Assembly: GCA_014529385.2 (NCBI GenBank)
Contig: CM043942.1
Coordinates: 29,262,969 to 29,326,968 of the forward strand
Reading direction: 5' to 3'
Source of the DNA: Adiantum capillus-veneris
Lineage: Eukaryota; Streptophyta; Polypodiopsida; Polypodiales; Pteridaceae
DNA length: 64,000 nucleotides
Shown here: piece by piece, positions 56,756 to 64,000 of the stretch
Layout of the letters: every line of letters starts with the position of its first letter
Numbering within the stretch: the stretch's first letter is position 1
The notes under the pieces: generated by a model
Database searches by the model: none
What the model was told of the DNA's origin: nothing
The model's input: the letters and a program-made list of their open reading frames with translations, nothing else
Program-made: the position numbers and the translations under genes

Positions 56756-58075
56756 ATGGAGGAACATGCAATCGACACTGCTAATTTCATGGCCTTGAAG
56801 AAAGAGGTGGCTGAATTGAGATCATTACTCTCAATTCCTGAAGTGAAGGTAACCTTGGAGGGCCTTGAAAAGAAGAGAGAAGATGAGGTAGGGCCTTCTA
56901 ATTAACCATTTGTGGGGGCTGCTACAGAGCAACCTATTGAGGGAGACAATCCAACGGCTCGTGTGGAGTCCATAGTGCGCTCATATGCGACCAGGCATAT
57001 GGAACCTGTGTCTCATCATTCAAGAGGAAGATCCCCAACTCGCCATGCACAACATCGACATGGGGGACAATCGAGTGTCACTTCTCACCGTAGGAGACGG
57101 TGTAAGCACTCCTCTTCTTCCTCGTCGTGGGAGGGAACTTCAAAGAGGAATAAGACTTTCAAAGCTGGCGATAAGGACATCAAATTTCAAACTTTCAATG
57201 GGAAGCGGGAACCATTAGCTTTCATCAGGCAATTTGAGATGGGAAGTGGGACGTGACAAAAGCATTAGCTTTCATCAGGCAATTTGAGGTTGCTTTTGCT
57301 GGAGAGAATTTCACCGAGAAGTCCAGGCTACGTTACATGGGCATGTATCTACGAGATATGGCCAGTGATTCGTGGCTTACAAAATTTCTGGAATCCAAGC
57401 ATCCAAAAACTTTGGAAGGACTTCAAAGTTGAATTCTTTGAACAATTTCTTCCCCTAGATTTCAAGAAGGATGTGCGCAAAGAATGGGATTGGGTGAAGC
57501 AGCAGGAAGGAGAGAGATCTCTTCCTATGTAGACAAGTTATGGGCAACTCTTCTTAAAGTTACTTCCTTCATGAACATTTCGGAAGAAGAGAAGTTGTGG
57601 AAGTTTGAAGCCGGTTTGCATGCTCCTATTTGTAGGAGTTTGAAAGTATATCAAAATCATAGCCTCAAGCGCATGATGGAATCGGCAATGGTTGCCAAAG
57701 AATTGCATGTCAAAGGACAACCATGAAAACAGGAATTTAGCACCTTCCGTACTAAGAAAAAGGCTTCTTATGAGGCCTCAAAGGCTGAAAGTGCAGAAAA
57801 TTTCAGCAAGGAAGCAACTTCAAAGAACTACTCCAGCAACAAGAGGAAGAAGACTTCCATGAACTTATCAACATTTCTCGGACCGGAGAAGCTCAAAGAG
57901 TATAAGGAGCAAGGTAGATGCTTTCATTGTGGTAGCAAGGACCACATGAAGAGAGACTGCCCAAAGTGGGAAAAGGGAGATCGGATCTTACCTACTACCA
58001 ATGAAGTGCCTGATGTACAAGGCAATACCACGCATGATCCTAGCATGTGGCAGCTCTTCAAGTCATGGGGAAAAC
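56756..58075 (+). pseudogene. gypsy3 gag
   Basis: The ATG at 56756 opens MEEHAIDTANFMALKKEVAE; a TAA at 56902 is followed by an Arg/Ser-rich part, then FQTFNGKREPLAFIRQFE at about 57190-57239. A partial duplication repeats the TTAGCTTTCATCAGGCAATT block at 57264-57290 with a stop between. The gag core continues (GENFTEKSRLRYMGMYLRDM, FEQFLPLDFKKDVRKEWDW, DKLWATLLKVTSFMNISEEE), followed by a Lys/Ser-rich linker and a complete zinc knuckle, CFHCGSKDHMKRDC (C-x2-C-x4-H-x4-C). Three or more frame breaks. Confidence 0.85.
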
Positions 58076-58430
58076 TTGAAGATCAAAATTCCCTTTTTCT
58101 TTTTGGGGGTCTACTGATAATTTTATTTTGCACGAAATTGCTGAGGCCTTAAAGCTTCAACTTGAAGATTTTGGAGCACCGATGGACGCAAATTCAGCTT
58201 TCAAGGAAGGAGCCGCTCAAGTCACACCAATCATGAAGCTGCGTATGAAGATTGGAGACTGTCATCATAGTGAGGAGTTTCTTGTAGCCCCTCACCCTTT
58301 GGGCTATGATGTTTTGCTAGGCATGCCTTGGCATTATCGTGTGGATCTCGTCCCTAACTATAGGGATAAAACTCTCACCCTCTTATTCAAAGATAAGAAA
58401 ATATGTATTGATGCTAGCACTTTTCGGGAT
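58076..58430 (+). pseudogene. gypsy3 aspartic protease
   Basis: In the best frame the active site reads SFWGSTDNFI where D-x-G-S-T is expected, so the catalytic Asp is replaced. It continues ILHEIAEALKLQLEDFG, ITPIMKLRMKIGDCHHSEEF and YDVLLGMPWHYRVD, typical of the family. The frame is shifted near 58105. Confidence 0.75.
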
Positions 58431-58470
58431 CCACCATTCCCATGATAAATCATGTATCTCTTAAGAAATA

Positions 58471-59450
58471 ATGAAGCACTCTCTGTTTGCTTATATGGTT
58501 TTTGTTTGTGATGCCAAAGCTCCTCTCTACTCAATATGGATTTCTCTCTACTCAATATGGCTACCTCCTTCTAGGCCTGAGGATCATCGCACTGATCTTA
58601 TTCTTGGTACTTTCGCACCAAACCAGCTACCTAATCCTGTGAGTGCTAGTCAACAAGAATTTTATTTATCTCAAGTGACAAAGCTATTAGAGAAGGGTTT
58701 GGTACAACCAAGCTCTTCACCATATTGCTCTCCATTCCTTTTAGTTCAAAAGAAGGATGGCTCCTTCCATATGTGTGTGGACTGCAGAGCTCTCAATAAA
58801 ATAACGATTGAGAATCGGTTTCCCATTCCACGGATTGATGACATCCTGGATAAGTTGCGGAGAGAATCCATCTTTAGTCGCATAGACTTAAAGGGTGGAT
58901 ATCACCGAGTTAGAGTATCAGAACGGGATGTACACAAGACTAATTTTTGTACATCTTTTGGACTGTATGAGTTTTTGGTGATGCCATTTGGGCTCACCAA
59001 TGCTCCAGCTACTTCAACCTTATGATGAACCGAATTTTTCAGCCCTACCGCTCATTTACGGGAGTCTTCTTCGAGGACGTCTTAGTCTTTTCTAGGACGG
59101 AAGAAGAGCATAGGGAGCATCTTAAAATAGTCTTCGAAGCATTGCAAGCACATGAGCTGAAAATAAATCCTAAGAAGAGCGAATTATTTTTTAAAGAAAT
59201 TCATTATTTGGGGCATATTGTCTCTCATAATAAAGTACGCATGGATCTTGACAAGGTCAAGGCAATAGTGGAGTGGCCTCCGCTCACTACCGTTCATCAT
59301 GTAAGGAGATTTCTAGGATCATGCTCTTACTATTGGCGACTTGTGCGACACTTCGCTCATATTGCATCTCCCTTACATGATCTTACTAAGAAAAAGATCG
59401 CTTTTTATTGGAATGATAGGGAGCAATCCGCCTTTCAATCATTAACTTGA
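58471..59450 (+). pseudogene. gypsy3 reverse transcriptase
   Basis: NQLPNPVSASQQEFYLSQVT, LLEKGLVQPSSSPYCSPFLL, CVDCRALNKITIENRFPIPR, FSRIDLKGGYHRVRV and MPFGLTNAPAT lead to a frameshift at about 59015. It then reads NRIFQPYRSFTGVFFEDVLV, where the active site is FFED rather than FFDD, a change likely to impair activity, and LGHIVSHNKVRMDLDKVK. A short repeat (CTCTCTACTCAATATGG, twice) lies at 58526-58562. Confidence 0.88.
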
Positions 59451-59960
59451 CCGCATTAGCAAAGAATCAGTACTCATAATCCTTGACCTCAATAAAACTT
59501 TCGAAGTCTATTGTGATGCATCAGGAGATTGTGTGGAGTTTTGAATCAAGAAAACCATGCAATGGCATTTGAGATTAGGCGTCTACGAGATGTTGAATTG
59601 CATATATCCATCTATCAGAGGGAGCTATTGGTAGTAGTCCATGCTCTCTCTATCTGGAAGCATTATCTTTTGGGAGCAAACTTTTTGATTAAGACGGACC
59701 ATCAAAGTCTTAGATACTTTCATACGCAAAGAACGATTTCAGAGAAGCAAATGCGATGGGCGAATTTCCTCTCTCTTTTTCATTTCCACTTTATGCATAC
59801 ACCTAGCAATAAGAATGTTGTAGCTGACACCTTGTCTCGGAGACTAAAGGTGAATGAGTCACGACTATCCATCATCAGGATTTGTCTAGTATGCCTGGGC
59901 TATATGAAGCTGATAAGGATTTTAAAGAAGTATGGAATACTTTGCATGAGGGAAAATTGA
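59451..59960 (+). pseudogene. gypsy3 RNase H
   Basis: LDLNKTFEVYCDASGDC, broken by a frameshift near 59535, then ISIYQRELLVVVHALSIWKH, FLIKTDHQSLRYFHTQRTIS, MRWANFLSLFHFHFM and NVVADTLSRRLKVNE. Domain order is complete. Confidence 0.82.
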
Positions 59961-61275
59961 TTCCACCTTTCTCCATCAGGGATGGTTTCCTTTAACATAA
60001 TCAGGTTGTTTGTGAGGTAGCAGGGCTACGCGCAAAAGTTATGGAAGAAACACATGCTTCTCCTTATGCTAGGCATAGAGGAATCATGTCTACTTTGATG
60101 GCATTGGAATGCTATTTTTATTGGCCTTTTCTACGAGCGAATATCGATAAATATGTGTGTGAATGCTTTGTGTGTCAAAAAGTCAAATAAGATAGACACA
60201 AGAGTCCTGGATTGTTGCATCCATTACCTTTACCTAATGCTCCATGGGAGAGCATAGCTATGGATTTTATAACAAGGCTACCTCGCACTCAGTCTGCTAA
60301 TGATGCTATATGGACAATCATTGATCGCTTTAGGAAGCAGGTGCATTTCTTGCCGGTACAAAAAACGATCAACTTGCCACATATGTCCAAGCTATTTATA
60401 GCACAGATCTTTAAGCATCACGGATTACCGAGATCCATTGTGGGGGACAAGGATCCTCGCACAACCAATCTCTTTTGGAGGGCACTTTTTGAGAATTTGG
60501 GTACTCGCCTAGATTTCTCTTCTTCTTTTCATCCCCAAACAGATGGACAAAGTAAAATAGCAAACTCACCCATACTTAATATGCTCAAGTGCTATGTTGC
60601 GGATCAAAAAGTAGAATGGGAGAAGTATTTACCGCTTATGGAGTATGCATATAATAATACTACACATACCTCCACAGGCAACACACCTTTTAAAGTTGTT
60701 TATGGCAAACCTTTTCTTCCTCCTTTTCTTCACACGAAAGATAAAATCTTTGCTATTGACGAATTTGTAAGGAATATTGACATAGCATATCAACAAGTTA
60801 TGCAAGCTATTGCTCGAAGCCACGATAAGCAGAAGAAGGCCATTGACAAGCATAGACGCAACGTCACCTTTGCCAAGGATCAATGGGTGCTTCTAAAGTT
60901 TGAGAAGGCCCGCTTAAAGAAGACGACGGTAAAGGAAGGCAAGGCCATTAAACTTTCTCCTTGCTATTATGGACCATTCAAGATTATTGAATGCATTAAT
61001 GATGTTTCTTTTTTATTAGCATTACTAGCTAATTGGAAGATGCATAATGCTTTGCATAGCACTTTATTGAAGGATTTTGTGGGACAGTCTCCCACAGAAC
61101 CCATTATTGAAGACCCTCCTGAGGTCGATGAACTTGAAGAAAATCTAGAACCAGAGCAGATCATTTCTCATCAGGATCGTGTTCTTAAGTATGGCAAGCA
61201 TACATGACGATTCTTGGTTTAGTTTAAAAATTATTCTCCATTGGATGCAAATGGATGGATACCCAAGAACTAGCT
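59961..61275 (+). pseudogene. gypsy3 integrase with chromodomain remnant
   Basis: The zinc finger (HASPYARHRGIMSTL, CFVCQKVK) ends with a TAA at 60187. A 331-codon frame (60212-61207) carries the core: SIAMDFITRLPRTQS (first D), SIVGDKDPRTTN (second D), and TDGQSKIAN where Glu of the DDE triad is replaced by Lys. The C-terminal domain follows (VHFLP..., KHRRNVTFAKDQWVLLKFEK, LKTHPCYYGPF-like, HNALHSTLLKDFVG). After the TGA at 61205 a chromodomain-like remnant reads RFLV-stop-FKNYSPLDA. Catalytically dead by the E-to-K change. Confidence 0.9.
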
Positions 61276-61321
61276 CCTTAATCTCATCCTATTTGGAAGC
61301 ATTTCAGTTGAGGACAACTGA

Positions 61322-61337
61322 TTAAAAGTGGGGGGAA
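61322..61337 (+). promoter_or_regulatory. gypsy3 polypurine tract
   Basis: AAAAGTGGGGGGAA directly before the TG of the 3' LTR, the usual plus-strand primer. Confidence 0.85.
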
Positions 61338-62600
61338 TGTTACTTTTAGCTGTAACTAGCTATCTTGGCTAAATTTAGATTATTATTCACCCCTGAATGT
61401 TGTCTCATAAGTTGGAGCCACGTAGTAGGGAAAATAATTCACATTTGATGGATCTAGGAGAGCCAAATGTGAATAGTAGGGTTTGGAACCTTATAAGAAT
61501 AGTAGGGTCGGGTACCCTACTAACATAGAAGCAGGGTCAAGGACCCTAGTAATGGATTAGGGATGCACAAATAGTGGAGGGTTTGGAACCCTAAAAGACT
61601 CACCAAGAAATAGTAAGTACCTAATGGATCTTGGAGAGCCAGATACGGAATACTAAAAATAGTAGATGTCTGATGGATCTTAATAGAGAGCTAGACAGTA
61701 GATACAAGCACTAAAGCTAAGATGGGACTCTACAAAAAATAGTGCATACATATGGTGTGATTAGTGCACGCATTTGGCATGGCTTGTGTCTTTTTCATGT
61801 TTAGTTGCACTCGGGGATGCGCGGAATAGTAATTCTGGGTAATATTCATACTGCCTATGAGCACTCTAACCGTGCCTTGAGATGTGCATGGGCAAATTCT
61901 CATTTGGCACAATTGATAGACCATCAGAAACAATTTTAGGCCAATCAGACGGTCAATTTGTACTCTCTCTCACTTTAGCTTTCTCAAGTTTTAATGGTGA
62001 CCTTAATCATCATCTCCACTAAGCTTTCCATGGCTGGAATTGTGTTTCAACATTGATTCTAACCCCTTATCTTAGCCAAAACAGCCCCCTCATACTATAG
62101 AAACACTCCCCAAGCGGTCCCACATGAAGGAGTAGGGTTTCCATCGCAAAGAAACCCTAATTTCAGGTGCTACAGAAAATTACAACAAGGTATAAACCCT
62201 AATTTTAGAGGGTACCATCGCATAGAAGCCTTAACAAGGCACTCCCAAAGTTAGTCTCTTCACCGATGATTGTTGGAAAGCTGAAAGCACTCAATTCGGA
62301 GCTCTAGAACGCAAGATACGGGCGATTGAAGAAGGGTGGAGGACGCTAGAGTCTTCCAAAACAGTCCCAAAGGTAAGAGAAGGTGGATTTGTTCATCCTT
62401 GGTTTGAGAAAGAGGTGCAGAGGGCATCGCTTTCATTTTTCTTAGCGAGGGCATTGTGTTGGGCACCCCTTGGATAGAGTGGAAGCAATTAGCTAGGCTA
62501 ATTGTCTTCTCGGCTTTGTGCTTGTAAAATTATTTTTCTTAATAGAAAAAAACTCTCAGAGGGGGGGACCGGCCCATCTTCAGTCCCCAATACAATGTTG

Positions 62601-62652
<52 letters not shown>

Positions 62653-62748
62653 ATTCTAAATGCAATTTAGCTAGCTCAATTTGAAGTTATTGAGGTCTCT
62701 TTTAATAAGTGCTAAGTTTGGTCCTATCACCCCTCGGTCTTTGTGACA
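61338..62748 (+). mobile_element. gypsy3 3' LTR
   Basis: TGTTACTTTTAGCTG...TTTGTGACA, 1411 bp. It aligns with the 5' LTR over its last 1.2 kb. Noticeable substitutions and indels between the two indicate an old insertion. Confidence 0.9.
62603..62648. repeat. (TC)23 microsatellite in the gypsy3 3' LTR
   Basis: Homologous to the 5' LTR tract at 56526-56587 but shorter. Confidence 0.95.
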
Positions 62749-62846
62749 GGGGGAGCGGTATATAGCAATTTTTTGGTCGTTATTCATCCATTTTTACCTG
62801 TTTGCCCATTGATCATGGTCATGGTCCATGACTCCATACCCATTCT

Positions 62847-62932
62847 GTATAGTATATACTATTTACTAGAGTATATAGTATATACTATATACTATAGATT
62901 GTGGTCTATAGTATATAGTATATACTATATAC
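62847..62932. repeat. TATAGTATATACTA palindromic repeats
   Basis: Several overlapping copies of AGTATATACTA and TATAGTATATAGTATA in both orientations over about 85 bp. Strong self-pairing potential; otherwise unexplained. Confidence 0.85.
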
Positions 62933-63129
62933 AATGGCCAATACACATCATACTTGTAAAGTTGTATGATGTATAATAGTTAATAAATTATAGACTAATA
63001 GTAGTCTCTAGACTCTAATTAACTAAATTGAAATTTCAAATTACCAATGGTCCAATTGGCAATGAGTCATCATGTGACATCATGATTCATACATGTCATG
63101 ACAATTTTCAAGTGTGTAAGAGACTAAGA

Positions 63130-63521
63130 CTCAAGTTCTCTACCCTTTCTCAAGCTCTCATCCCCTCAAGCTCTCAATCCAGTACTCTCTACCCTCTCTC
63201 AAGCTCTCAATATACTCTCATGCTCTCAAATATCAATATAGCACTCTTATACTCTCTTCGTACTCTAGTCTCTCAAGCTCTCTTAGCCTCTCTACTATCA
63301 AGCTTGAAGCTCTACATCCAAGCTCTCAAGCTCTCTAGTATCTACTATCAACTCATCAAGCTTGAAGCTCTACACTCTCTCTACTATCAAGCTCTCTACT
63401 ATCAAGCTCTCTACTATTCAAGGGCCAAGGCTTAAGTCATTATACCTCACAAGCATGAAGCTTGAAGCTCTCTACTATGCAAGGGCCAAGGCTCAAGTCA
63501 TTATACATCCCAAGCATAAAG
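63130..63521. repeat. CTCAAG/CTCTCTACT simple repeats and a 58-bp tandem duplication
   Basis: Dense, irregular repeats of CTCTCAAGCTCTC and CTCTCTACTATCAAG (63130-63425). Then a roughly 58-bp unit containing CAAGGGCCAAGGCT and AAGTCATTATAC is repeated at about 63406-63463 and 63464-63521. The open frames here are low-complexity. Confidence 0.8.
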
Positions 63522-64000
63522 ATTTTGTGGAGCACACTCTTGACAATGAGAAGCTTCCTGGTTCTTCGGGGACATGAAAGTGGAAGTGCAAATATTGTTA
63601 GAGGGTCTAGCAAAGGAGCGTCACGAGGCTTCTCCCACGTATCTCCGAGCAAGGAGGACAAATTGCACCATGCAAGCTGATCCTGCAAGCCGTAGCTGAT
63701 TCTATTGCCCACAAGTACTCCCTCATTCGCAACACGAGTAAGGGAGGAGGTTCTTCCACAACCGCAACCGCTGACATTCCCATACCATTGGAGAATGAAT
63801 CTGGCTCGGCATTTTGACGTCGGCCTCCAATTACCAATCAAAGAGGCCAAGGGAGTCAGACACAATGCCATTGTAGAAATCCGGCATTGGCGCTCATTTG
63901 TACCAACCCACATGTGAAATCACATAAGAAAGTGGCCAATCAAGAGATTGCATACACAGTCATAAATTGCAATCTCTCCTTTAATATTCTTAAAGCCAAA
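63522..64000 (+). pseudogene. Start of a second hAT-like transposase (BED zinc finger), truncated by the window
   Basis: Plus-strand frame with stops: DFVEHTLDNEKLPGSSGT, stop, KWKCKYC, stop, RV, stop, QRSVTRLLPRISEQGGQIAP followed by CKLILQAVADSI. KWKCKYC...SVTR...QIAPC has the layout of the BED zinc finger found at the N-terminus of many plant hAT transposases; the expected His of the HL pair appears lost. Then come a Ser/Gly/Thr linker, one TGA, and at the window end KVANQEIAYTVINCNLSFNI, like the helix before the DUF659 region. It is not the same copy as the 28682-30772 transposase. The alternative is a chance resemblance; confidence is moderate. Confidence 0.5.

Larger units (their letters stand above)
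55302..62748 (+). mobile_element. Ty3/gypsy retrotransposon gypsy3
   Basis: Plus-strand element with 5' LTR 55302-56685 (lacking its first 228 bp), primer binding site 56687-56700, gag, protease, RT, RNase H, integrase with chromodomain remnant, polypurine tract and 3' LTR 61338-62748. It is a different family from gypsy1 and gypsy2 at the LTR level, though the proteins are related. All genes are decayed. Without the 5' LTR start, no target duplication can be scored. Confidence 0.9.

Noticed and set aside
63440-63913. 157-codon minus-strand ORF
   Set aside because: Antisense to the hAT-like BED-finger segment and low-complexity repeats; no domain on this strand.

Overview
The window looks like a transposon-dense, intron-poor stretch of a land-plant nuclear genome. 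The evidence is Ty3/gypsy and Ty1/copia LTR retrotransposons of plant type with initiator-Met-tRNA-like primer binding sites, a LINE fragment, hAT DNA transposons, MITE-like foldbacks, long AG/CT/GT microsatellites, and no prokaryotic operons. I cannot name the species; a fern, lycophyte or gymnosperm would fit this density of decayed elements, but that is a guess. Almost every protein-coding segment is a pseudogene of a mobile element, and I found no clearly intact host gene.

Layout. 1-2 kb: a degenerate minisatellite and AG, CT and AC microsatellites. 2.1-6.4 kb: two convergent decayed genes, one of unknown type (+) and one resembling a transposon protein (-). 6.4-9.26 kb: no recognisable gene apart from an acidic ORF that abuts a breakpoint. 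9.26-34.23 kb: a Ty3/gypsy element (called gypsy1), truncated at its 5' side. Its integrase catalytic-core segment is amplified into 23 tandem units of about 535 bp (11294-23589), with a 4278-bp eight-monomer higher-order repeat present twice. An 8044-bp hAT transposon (23949-31992, 8-bp target duplication CTTAGGCC) is inserted in the integrase C-terminal region. It carries a decayed hAT transposase on the minus strand and two non-transposase genes on the plus strand, a protein-kinase-like gene and a RING-finger-like gene. 34.23-46.8 kb: a decayed copia element split by a complete minus-strand gypsy element (gypsy2, 34751-43482, target duplication ACAAG). 46.8-55.3 kb: low-information DNA with a second copia-like LTR, a minus-strand LINE fragment, a minisatellite, two foldback (MITE-like) structures and a (TG)46 tract. 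55.3-62.75 kb: a third gypsy element (gypsy3, plus strand) whose 5' LTR lacks its first 228 bp. 62.75-64 kb: AT-rich palindromes, CTCAAG-type repeats and the start of another hAT-like gene (BED zinc finger) that runs off the window.

How the pieces relate. The nesting gives relative ages: gypsy2 inserted into copia, and the hAT inserted into gypsy1. gypsy1 and gypsy2 belong to one family (shared LTR ends, polypurine tract and proteins). gypsy2 retains a recognisable chromodomain that gypsy1 has lost by deletion. The two most unusual things are the satellite-like array made from an integrase catalytic core, with a visible unequal-crossover breakpoint, and the hAT element carrying kinase-like and RING-like cargo. 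Whether either is already described cannot be judged from sequence alone.
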